36,207 bases of DNA from NCBI GenBank assembly GCA_010030895.1, contig RHBS01000007.1:1-36207 (forward strand), given 5' to 3'. Within the stretch, counting starts at the first letter, position 1; every line of letters starts with the position of its first letter. Source of the stretch: Actinomycetota bacterium (lineage in GTDB: Bacteria; Actinomycetota; Actinomycetes; Nanopelagicales; Nanopelagicaceae). The notes under the pieces were generated by a model. It worked only from the letters and a program-made list of their open reading frames with translations. It searched no databases and was not told where the DNA came from. Positions 22,489-29,603 of the stretch are shown here, piece by piece. A program made the position numbers and the translations under genes.

Positions 22489-23310
22489 TCACTCGTCAAT
22501 TTCACCACAATAATATTGTTGAGCATGAATTACTTCAGTAAGCATATTTTCTAAATTATCCCCAAGTAACCCAACTTTATTTCTAAGCTGATCAAACTTC
22601 AGATTAGGGTTTCTAGCCATCAAATGTAAATACGGTCGATAATCATCGCTATTAATATCTGTGAATAAATTTCCCGTAACAATAAATGAATTTAAGTTTG
22701 TCGAGTTTCCTAGTGGAAGATCTAGTACTGCTCTTAAGTATTGTTCAAAATATCCCGTGACAGAACCAATTGAGAAAGAGTGACTTGATAGCGGATTAAT
22801 CCAATTTATACCTATTAATTTTTTAAAATCATCGGCATCAACAATTAATTCTAGTCCACCAATTAATTGAATTTCATTTGCAAGATTTATCGTTGATAAT
22901 TGAATTTCTATGGCTTGCTCATTACTTATCGCAGGCGCGGGTGTGATTAAAACATTCTCAGTGATAAGTGTGATTGGCCAAGTAGAAATCTGAGCATGTG
23001 GAGATCTTGTTACCACAATTGAGAGCATCTGACTCTTTGATGGATACATAGTTAATTTAGCTATGGATTCAATTGCTGAAATTGGAGGATAAATCATCAC
23101 GCCAGATCGTTCGATAGATTTTAATGATGAGATTGAAATTAAATTTGGGTCTACACATATAAAATTACAATCTTTGCTTAATTCAATAATTTTTTCTGTA
23201 GATAGGCCCATTTCAATGAATTTAATGCCAATACCTAATTTATCTGCTTCTTGTTTAAAATTATTTTTAACAATTTCGTCAGCGATTAGACCAATATTTG
23301 GGAATGTCAT
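22489..23310 (-). CDS. Degenerate PurK homologue, probable pseudoenzyme
   Basis: A 273-residue uninterrupted frame related to N5-carboxyaminoimidazole ribonucleotide synthetase (PurK, usually near 380 residues). Matching pieces are the MLSIVVTRSPHAQISTWPIT segment, ITPAPAISNEQA and FEQYLRAVLDLPLGNSTNLN. Function-defining parts are missing. The N-terminal GGGQLARM is replaced by ADEIVK. The ATP-grasp N-lobe with its lysines and GGYDG loop is deleted between AKLTMYP and SQMLSIVV. The ELAPRPHNSGH substrate motif reads NWINPLSSHS. ATP or AIR binding in the usual way is therefore unlikely. Its place beside maf is where actinobacteria often keep purK. The gene still has a clean leaderless-type promoter and ATG. 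It could be a regulatory remnant or neutral decay. Confidence 0.7.
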   Translation of the reverse strand: MTFPNIGLIADEIVKNNFKQEADKLGIGIKFIEMGLSTEKIIELSKDCNFICVDPNLISISSLKSIERSGVMIYPPISAIESIAKLTMYPSKSQMLSIVVTRSPHAQISTWPITLITENVLITPAPAISNEQAIEIQLSTINLANEIQLIGGLELIVDADDFKKLIGINWINPLSSHSFSIGSVTGYFEQYLRAVLDLPLGNSTNLNSFIVTGNLFTDINSDDYRPYLHLMARNPNLKFDQLRNKVGLLGDNLENMLTEVIHAQQYYCGEIDE

Positions 23311-23322
23311 GTAATAAGGTTA
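23311..23322 (-). promoter_or_regulatory. Leaderless-type promoter of the PurK-like gene
   Basis: TAACCT on the minus strand (23322-23317), six bases (TATTAC), then ATG at 23310. The hexamer lies inside the inverted repeat AAGGT-T-ACCTT (23316-23326). On the plus strand this also gives TAAGGT (23315-23320), 10 bases before the maf ATG, so it may be a shared bidirectional element. Confidence 0.5.
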
Positions 23323-23330
23323 CCTTTATT

Positions 23331-23930
23331 ATGGTCCAAATTATTCTTGCCTCATCTTCCCCATCCAGGCTTAAACTCCTGGAGAGTGCTGGAATTAAAC
23401 CTACAGTTCTTGTGAGTGGAATAGATGAAGAGTCCGAGGAGTTTAATTCCTTGTCGCCGAAAGAGTTAGTTTTAAAATTAGCCACGCTCAAAGCAAATGC
23501 TGTCAGAGTTAAATCACCAGCCAATTCATTAATAATTGGTTGTGATTCTACGTTTGAATTTAATGGAAAATCTCTGGGCAAGCCACTTGATCGCGAGATA
23601 GCCATAGAGCGCAGTAAATTAGTTAGTGGAAAATTTGGATATTTACATACAGGTCATTGTGTAATAGACACTAGGCAAGACAAGGAAATAGTTGAACTTT
23701 CTACTGCAAAAGTAAATTTTGCAGAAATAAGTAACGAAGAAATTGTCGATTATGTTAATTCCGGTGAGCCACTTAATGTCGCTGGTGGATTTACTTTAGA
23801 TGGTTTAAGCGCACCATTTATTTCAAGTATTGAAGGAGACCCTAGCGGAATTATTGGCTTATCTCTTCCCCTAGTTCGGAAAATGCTCATATCGCTTGGA
23901 TATAGCTGGCTTGATATTAAAAATTATTGA
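23331..23930 (+). CDS. maf: Maf/YhdE-type nucleotide pyrophosphatase
   Basis: A 199-residue Maf protein that hydrolyses the pyrophosphate bond of non-canonical or modified nucleotides (house-cleaning). Motifs are the N-terminal ILASSSPSRLKLLESAG, IGCDSTFEFNGKSLGKP (the position usually read as GADT reads GCDS, as in other actinobacteria) and EGDPSGIIGLSLP. The ATG at 23331 was chosen because Maf proteins begin directly with this strand; an upstream alternative at 23298 adds unrelated residues. There is only a 20-base gap to the divergent PurK-like gene. Confidence 0.92.
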   Translation: MVQIILASSSPSRLKLLESAGIKPTVLVSGIDEESEEFNSLSPKELVLKLATLKANAVRVKSPANSLIIGCDSTFEFNGKSLGKPLDREIAIERSKLVSGKFGYLHTGHCVIDTRQDKEIVELSTAKVNFAEISNEEIVDYVNSGEPLNVAGGFTLDGLSAPFISSIEGDPSGIIGLSLPLVRKMLISLGYSWLDIKNY

Positions 23931-23937
23931 TTTACGA

Positions 23938-23949
23938 TAAGTTTGTCTT
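23938..23949 (+). promoter_or_regulatory. Leaderless-type promoter of the nucleoside catabolism operon
   Basis: TAAGTT (23938-23943), six bases (TGTCTT), then the PNP ATG at 23950. No Shine-Dalgarno is seen. Since the next genes overlap or nearly touch, this would drive five genes. Confidence 0.55.
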
Positions 23950-24759
23950 ATGAGTAAACTTTATAAAGACCCGATAGGAACAGCTGAAAATGCTGCCAAA
24001 GAATTAAGAAAAATAACTAAGAAAGAAAAACATGATGTTGCACTTGTCATGGGTTCAGGTTGGATTTCTGCAGCAGAGGCACTTGGAATACCGACTCATG
24101 AATTTTCTGTAACTGATTTACCAGGTTTTCCAGCGCCAACAGTTTCAGGACATGGTGGAAAAGTCCGTTCTTATAACTTAAATAACTCCATTAATGCTTT
24201 AGTTTTCCTAGGTCGAACACATTTTTATGAAGGCTTGGGTATGGAACCTGTGGTACATGCCGTGCGAACTGCAGTTAAGGCTGGTTGCCGCGCAATTGTT
24301 TTGACCAATGCTTGTGGTGGAATAAATACAGATTATAAAGTTGGTCAACCAGTAATAATTAAAGACCATATCTCATTGACAGCAGCTTCACCGCTAATAG
24401 GTGCAGATTTTGTAGACCTGACAGATTTATACAGTAAAAGACTTAGAGAGATAGTTAAAGCCGAAGACTCAACACTTGCTGAGGGAGTGTATGTGCATTG
24501 GCGAGGCCCTGCTTATGAAACGCCAGCTGAGATTAAAATGATGAGAACTTTAGGTGCAGATTTAGTTGGAATGTCGACAGTTCCAGAGGCAATTGCGGCT
24601 CATGCATTGGGTGCAGAAATTCTCGCAATTTCATTAGTAACAAATGCTGCCGCTGGGGTAACCGGCGAAAAATTAAACCACGCAGAAGTTATCGCTGCAG
24701 GGAAAGCTGCGGCAGATCAAATGGGAAAACTTTTAGCCAGGATCCTTCCTAAGTTGTGA
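23950..24759 (+). CDS. Purine-nucleoside phosphorylase (trimeric class)
   Basis: A 269-residue PNP of the trimeric, low-molecular-mass class, which splits (deoxy)inosine and (deoxy)guanosine with phosphate into base and (deoxy)ribose 1-phosphate. Evidence: VALVMGSGW (phosphate loop), FLGRTHFYEG, LTNACGGIN, the LVGMSTVPEAIAAHALGAEI signature and a base-binding Asn in LVTNAAAGV. It heads a tightly packed operon with a sugar mutase and DeoC. M. tuberculosis has the same pair (Rv3307 then Rv3308). The Asn at the base site predicts 6-oxopurine specificity, with adenosine handled after deamination by Add. Confidence 0.94.
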   Translation: MSKLYKDPIGTAENAAKELRKITKKEKHDVALVMGSGWISAAEALGIPTHEFSVTDLPGFPAPTVSGHGGKVRSYNLNNSINALVFLGRTHFYEGLGMEPVVHAVRTAVKAGCRAIVLTNACGGINTDYKVGQPVIIKDHISLTAASPLIGADFVDLTDLYSKRLREIVKAEDSTLAEGVYVHWRGPAYETPAEIKMMRTLGADLVGMSTVPEAIAAHALGAEILAISLVTNAAAGVTGEKLNHAEVIAAGKAAADQMGKLLARILPKL

Positions 24760-26369
24760 TTTCAGCTCAGTTAAAAAAAGAGGTTGAGGATTGGATTAAA
24801 CATGATCCAGACAAAGAGAGTGCAAAACAATTAACTAAATGGCTTAATGAATCTAATGAGTTCGAATTAAAACGTTGTTTTAATGGTTTCTTACAATTTG
24901 GTACAGCTGGATTACGAGGTGCTCTAGGGCCAGGTCCCTCTTGCATGAATAGAGCGGTAGTTGCTAGAACTGCGACAGGAATTGCTGCATTCATGGAGAG
25001 AAATAATTTGAAGTCTGTAGTTATTGGTAGAGATGCAAGACATGGATCTAAAGAATTTGCATTAGATAGTGCAGAAATTTTCGCAGGTGCAGGAATTAGT
25101 ACCTTTCTTTTACCCAGGGAATTGCCAACTCCGGTATTGGCTTTTGCCGTGAAAAAGCTAAAGGCCGATGTAGGAATTATGGTAACTGCAAGTCATAATC
25201 CTGCAAGTGATAATGGTTATAAAGTTTATCTGGGAGGAAATGTAAAAGGAATAAACTTTTCTGGCTCACAAATAATCTCACCGATTGATAATGAAATATC
25301 AGCTGATATCTCAAAGGCAAATTTGACTCCAAATAGATCGAGTGATTTTAAAATGGTAAGTGAAGACCTGATTGACGATTACGTTAGAGTTGCTGCTTCT
25401 TTAGTTACAAAACCAAATAATTTAAAGATTGTTTATACACCAATTCATGGAGTGGGTGCGGAAACTTTCTTAAAAGTGTTAAAAGCTTCCAAGTTTTTGG
25501 ACCCTCTTATTGTTCAAGAACAATTAAAGCCCGATCCTGATTTTCCCACTACTAAATTTCCCAATCCAGAAGAGATTGGAGTTATGGACTTATCAATTGA
25601 ATATGCTAAAAAATCTAGTGCAGACCTAGTAATAGCAAATGATCCAGATGCAGATCGATGTGCCGTTGCTATTAAAGATTCAACTGGAACTTGGCGGGTA
25701 CTAAAAGGTGATGAGGTTGGAGTTGCTTTAGGTTTATATTTGATAGAAAAAGGCAGAATAAGAAGTGGTGCGGTTGCAAATTCACTAGTATCTTCAACTC
25801 TATTAAGCAAAATTGCATTAAGTAACAAAATAAAATTCTCGGAAACACTAACTGGCTTTAAATGGATCTCGAAAGTACCAAATTTGGCATACGGTTATGA
25901 AGAGGCGCTTGGTTACTGCGTAGATCCAAAAACTGTTAATGATAAGGATGGAATAAGCGCGGCAATCCTTATAGCAGAGATGGCTGGTGACTTAAAAGAA
26001 AGAGGTTTAACAATTGAGGGCTATTTAGAACAGGTTTACAAAAATTTTGGCTATCATTTAACTGACCAAATATCTATTCGAGTAAGTGATACAAATAAAT
26101 CTGAGTTATTGTTAAAAAAGATCCTTGATAATCCACCTAAAGTTTTGTTGAATTTTGACCTTGAGTCAATTGAGAATTTAAATGCACAAAAAGAGTTGAG
26201 CACCCCTGGTATTCGACTTAAATACTCTGGAGGTATCAGAGTAATCATTAGGCCAAGTGGCACTGAGGCTAAATTAAAGTGTTACATAGAGGTTATAGGA
26301 GATTCAAAGTTAGATTTGGAGAAGTTAATGTCGCAAGTTAAACAAGTATTGATTAAAGTACTCTCATGA
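24756..26369 (+). CDS. Alpha-phosphohexomutase family, probable phosphopentomutase
   Basis: A 537-residue phospho-sugar mutase with four domains. Motifs are FGTAGLRGALGPGP at the N-terminus, the phosphoserine loop VTASHNPASDNGYKVY, the metal loop NDPDADRCAVA, the sugar loop YEEALGYCVD and the phosphate-binding RPSGTEAKLKCY. Annotated relatives are called phosphomannomutase (M. tuberculosis PmmB, Rv3308) or PGM2. Human PGM2 acts as a phosphopentomutase. Location between PNP and DeoC strongly suggests it converts ribose and deoxyribose 1-phosphate to the 5-phosphates. It starts at a GTG overlapping the PNP stop (GTGA). Confidence 0.9.
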   Translation: MISAQLKKEVEDWIKHDPDKESAKQLTKWLNESNEFELKRCFNGFLQFGTAGLRGALGPGPSCMNRAVVARTATGIAAFMERNNLKSVVIGRDARHGSKEFALDSAEIFAGAGISTFLLPRELPTPVLAFAVKKLKADVGIMVTASHNPASDNGYKVYLGGNVKGINFSGSQIISPIDNEISADISKANLTPNRSSDFKMVSEDLIDDYVRVAASLVTKPNNLKIVYTPIHGVGAETFLKVLKASKFLDPLIVQEQLKPDPDFPTTKFPNPEEIGVMDLSIEYAKKSSADLVIANDPDADRCAVAIKDSTGTWRVLKGDEVGVALGLYLIEKGRIRSGAVANSLVSSTLLSKIALSNKIKFSETLTGFKWISKVPNLAYGYEEALGYCVDPKTVNDKDGISAAILIAEMAGDLKERGLTIEGYLEQVYKNFGYHLTDQISIRVSDTNKSELLLKKILDNPPKVLLNFDLESIENLNAQKELSTPGIRLKYSGGIRVIIRPSGTEAKLKCYIEVIGDSKLDLEKLMSQVKQVLIKVLS

Positions 26370-27301
26370 TAATTGATGGTAGTGAAGCTTCTTTAAAAAA
26401 ATTTTTAAGTGAATTACCACCAGTCGACCAAGTGGGTGTTGAAGCCAGGACATCAATGCTTGCCACTAGAAGCATTAAGACTACAAGTAAATCCTGGGCA
26501 ATTGATCTAGCTATTAGCATGGTGGATTTAACAACCCTCGAAGGTGCCGATACCCCGAGTAAAGTTAAATCTCTATGCGCAAAAGCTGTAAGACCTGATC
26601 CAACAGATTTAACAGTTCCCTCAGTAGGAGCTATCTGTGTTTACAACGACATGGTAAAGATAGCAAGGCAAGAGTTGGACTTTATTGGTGGAATAAATAT
26701 TCCAGTTGCAGCTGTTTCTACGGCTTTTCCATCAGGCCGCGCCTCACTTGCTGTTAAAAAACAAGATACTCAAGATGCTTTAGATGCAGGTGCTAGTGAG
26801 ATCGATATGGTGATTGATCGCGGTGCGTTTCTTTCTGGAAATCTAGGAAAAGTTTTTGAAGAAATCAAGATAATTAAAGAGCTCTGTGGCAAGAAAGCAC
26901 ATTTAAAAGTTATATTTGAAACTGGAGAACTAGTAACTTATGACAATGTAAGAAAAGTTTCTTATCTTGCAATGCTTGCTGGAGCTGATTTCATTAAAAC
27001 GAGTACCGGAAAAGTTACTCCTGCTGCCACAGCTCCAGTTGTATTGGTAATGCTAGAAGCTGTCCGTGATTATTTTTCAATTACTGGGCAGAAAATTGGA
27101 GTTAAGCCTGCTGGTGGTATCAAAACCACTAAGGATGCAATAAAGCAATTAGTTCTGGTAAATGAGACGGCCGGGCCTGAATGGTTGAATCCAGCATTAT
27201 TTAGAATCGGTGCTAGTTCATTATTAAATGACCTGCTGATGCAACGTACTAAATTACGTACTGGGCACTACGCTAGTGCCAATTACGTAACAATAGATTA
27301 G
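26366..27301 (+). CDS. deoC: Deoxyribose-phosphate aldolase, long (eukaryote-like) form
   Basis: A 311-residue class I aldolase cleaving 2-deoxyribose 5-phosphate to glyceraldehyde 3-phosphate and acetaldehyde. The Schiff-base lysine is K211 (GADFIKTSTGK), with D147 in EIDMVID and K247 in GVKPAGGIK. At 311 residues it is longer than E. coli DeoC (259) and resembles human DERA (318) in SMVDLTTLEGADTPSKV, ELFRIGAS-like PALFRIGASSLL and a C-terminal tyrosine region (TGHYASANYV). It overlaps the mutase stop by four bases (ATGA). Acetaldehyde made here is the likely substrate of the dehydrogenases encoded next. Confidence 0.95.
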   Translation: MIIDGSEASLKKFLSELPPVDQVGVEARTSMLATRSIKTTSKSWAIDLAISMVDLTTLEGADTPSKVKSLCAKAVRPDPTDLTVPSVGAICVYNDMVKIARQELDFIGGINIPVAAVSTAFPSGRASLAVKKQDTQDALDAGASEIDMVIDRGAFLSGNLGKVFEEIKIIKELCGKKAHLKVIFETGELVTYDNVRKVSYLAMLAGADFIKTSTGKVTPAATAPVVLVMLEAVRDYFSITGQKIGVKPAGGIKTTKDAIKQLVLVNETAGPEWLNPALFRIGASSLLNDLLMQRTKLRTGHYASANYVTID

Positions 27302-27308
27302 GTGGTTT

Positions 27309-28763
27309 ATGAGCAACTTTGAGTATGCAAATGCTCCTGAATCCAAGACTATCGCCAAGATATCCCAATCCTATGATTTATTTATTGGTGGTAAGTTTGT
27401 CAAGCCTAAAAAAGGTAAGAGCTTCAATACCGTTAATCCAGCAACAGAGGAAGTTCTGGCAAAAATTGCCTATGCAGATAAATTAGATATTGATCTAGCT
27501 GTTTCAAGTGCAAGATCGGCTTATACAAAAGTATGGTCAAAGCTCCCCGCTAAAGAGCGTGGAAAATATTTGTATCGCATAGCAAGAATTTTGCAGGAAA
27601 GGGCTCGTGAATTTGCAGTTGTTGAAACTTTAGATAACGGAAAGCCAATCAGAGAATCTCGTGATACCGATATCCCACTGGCTACAGCACATTTTTTCTA
27701 TCACGCAGGTTGGGCAGATAAGTTAGAGTTTGCAGGAGTTGGAAATAATCCAAAATCTCTTGGAGTAGTTGGACAAATAATTCCTTGGAACTTTCCTCTA
27801 CTAATGTTGGCTTGGAAAATTGCACCAGCACTTGCAACTGGAAATACCGTTGTATTAAAACCAGCAGAGACCACACCCTTGACAGCACTCTTATTTGCTG
27901 AAGTGTGCCAACAAGCAGGACTACCCGATGGTGTTGTAAATATCATTACTGGAGATGGAATTACTGGGGCGGCATTAGTTAATCATCCTGATATTAATAA
28001 GATTGCATTCACAGGTTCAACCGAGGTCGGTAAAGCAATTGCTAGGTCAATATCTTCAACTAAAAAAAGTGCAACTCTAGAACTTGGTGGAAAAGCTGCA
28101 AATATTGTCTTTGAAGATGCCGCGATAGATGAGGCGGTCGAGGGAATAGTTAACGGCATATTTTTTAATCAAGGTCATGTTTGCTGTGCTGGATCTCGAT
28201 TACTTCTTCAAGAAAATGTAATGGATGAGGTTCTAGAAAAATTAAAGAAACGAATGAGTTTAATTAGAGTTGGCGATCCAATGGATAAAAATACAGATTT
28301 AGGAGCTATTAACTCTTCAGAACAGTTAAAAAGAATTAAAGATCTTGCTAGTGCTGGTGATTCTGAAGGGGCAAATCGATGGTCTCCTGAATGTAAATTA
28401 CCCTCAAAAGGTTACTGGTTTGCTCCAACTATTTTTACTGGAGTTTCACAATCCCACAGAATTGCCCGTGAAGAAATTTTTGGACCGGTTTTGTCAGTGC
28501 TAACTTTTAGAACACCAATTGAAGCGATTGAAAAAGCAAATAACACAATGTATGGATTATCAGCAGGAATATGGAGTGATAAGGGCTCAAAAATACTATG
28601 GGCAGCTAAGCAATTAAAGGCTGGAGTTATTTGGAGCAATACTTTCAATAAATTTGATCCAGCTAGTCCATTTGGTGGATACAAAGAGTCAGGCTGGGGA
28701 CGCGAGGGTGGTCGCCACGGCTTAGCAGCATACTTAGAATCGGATGCGAAGGTAAATAAATGA
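27309..28763 (+). CDS. NAD(P)-dependent aldehyde dehydrogenase (catalytic)
   Basis: A 484-residue aldehyde dehydrogenase with all key residues: N161 (PWNFP), K184 (VVLKPAE), GSTEVG (236-241), the general base E258 (LELGGK) and the nucleophile C292 (GHVCCAGSR). EEIFGPVLSV and a C-terminal SPFGGYKESGWGREGG are also present. Position directly after deoC suggests it oxidises acetaldehyde to acetate, clearing a toxic product and yielding NADH (inference). An SD-like AGGTGG lies just before the ATG. The stop overlaps the start of a shortened homologue by four bases. Confidence 0.93.
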   Translation: MSNFEYANAPESKTIAKISQSYDLFIGGKFVKPKKGKSFNTVNPATEEVLAKIAYADKLDIDLAVSSARSAYTKVWSKLPAKERGKYLYRIARILQERAREFAVVETLDNGKPIRESRDTDIPLATAHFFYHAGWADKLEFAGVGNNPKSLGVVGQIIPWNFPLLMLAWKIAPALATGNTVVLKPAETTPLTALLFAEVCQQAGLPDGVVNIITGDGITGAALVNHPDINKIAFTGSTEVGKAIARSISSTKKSATLELGGKAANIVFEDAAIDEAVEGIVNGIFFNQGHVCCAGSRLLLQENVMDEVLEKLKKRMSLIRVGDPMDKNTDLGAINSSEQLKRIKDLASAGDSEGANRWSPECKLPSKGYWFAPTIFTGVSQSHRIAREEIFGPVLSVLTFRTPIEAIEKANNTMYGLSAGIWSDKGSKILWAAKQLKAGVIWSNTFNKFDPASPFGGYKESGWGREGGRHGLAAYLESDAKVNK

Positions 28764-29602
28764 GTCGCATTGATGTAAACAAAACCTATAAATTGTTTAT
28801 TGGTGGAGCATTTCCTAGAAGTGAATCTGGCAGAGTTTATGAAGTAAAAGGTGTAAACAAGAAATTTATTGCAAATCCAGCACTAGCTTCGAGAAAAGAT
28901 CTAAGAGATAGTGTCGTGGCTGCAAAATCTGCTTTTCCTGGATGGTCCAGTGCAACTGCATTTAATAGAGGACAAGTTTTGTATCGCATTGCGGAGATTA
29001 TGCAAGGCAGAAGTGAGCAATTCATAGATGAGATATGCGCTTTAGAAGGATTGAGTACTAAAGCGGCAAAATCTCAGGTGGAAGAGGCAATTGATACCTG
29101 GGTTTGGTACTCAGGTTGGTGTGACAAGTTATCTTCAATTTCGGGCTCTCTAAACCAAGTTTCTGGTCCGTTTTACAACTTTACCTCGCCAGAGCCACTA
29201 GGAATTGTTGCTGTATTTGCAGAAAATAAACCATCATTACTGGGTGCGGTAAGAACTATAGCCCCAGTAATCTCAGGTGGAAATACTGTGGTGTTAGTTG
29301 CAAGTGAGAATTACCCCCTACCTGCAATCACGCTAAGTGAAGTGCTTGCTACAAGTGATCTACCAGCTGGTGTTGTAAATGTATTGACTGGAAAAACATC
29401 AGAGCTGGCGCCTTGGATTGCATCACACATGGAGATTGATGGCGTAGATGTTGCAGGCTTATCTAAGAAAGAGGAGGAGGAATTAAAACTTTTAGGTGCT
29501 GAAAACTTAAAAAGAGTATTTAGATTCAAAAATGCTAATAGTCCAGAAAGAATTTTGAGCTTTATGGAACAAAAAACTATTTGGCACCCAATAGGAATGT
29601 AG
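28760..29602 (+). CDS. Short aldehyde dehydrogenase-like protein lacking the catalytic domain
   Basis: A 280-residue homologue of the preceding enzyme. The N-terminal half aligns well (YKLFIGGAFPRSESGRVYEV; SGGNTVVLVASENYPLPAIT; DLPAGVVNVLTG). The cofactor lysine motif KPAE reads VASE, the GSTxVG loop is absent, and the whole segment with the catalytic Glu and Cys is missing. A short helical stretch (LSKKEEEELKLLGAENLKRV) leads straight to an oligomerisation-type tail, EQKTIWHPIG. It cannot catalyse the usual reaction. It may assemble with the full-length partner, to which it is translationally coupled (ATGA). The clean frame argues against a simple pseudogene. Confidence 0.85.
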   Translation: MSRIDVNKTYKLFIGGAFPRSESGRVYEVKGVNKKFIANPALASRKDLRDSVVAAKSAFPGWSSATAFNRGQVLYRIAEIMQGRSEQFIDEICALEGLSTKAAKSQVEEAIDTWVWYSGWCDKLSSISGSLNQVSGPFYNFTSPEPLGIVAVFAENKPSLLGAVRTIAPVISGGNTVVLVASENYPLPAITLSEVLATSDLPAGVVNVLTGKTSELAPWIASHMEIDGVDVAGLSKKEEEELKLLGAENLKRVFRFKNANSPERILSFMEQKTIWHPIGM

Positions 29603-29603
29603 T

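Noticed and set aside
22489-23310. Calling the PurK-like gene a frameshifted pseudogene
   Set aside because: The missing ATP-grasp lobe is not found in another frame nearby. The frame is uninterrupted from a good start, so an internal deletion with retention is more likely.
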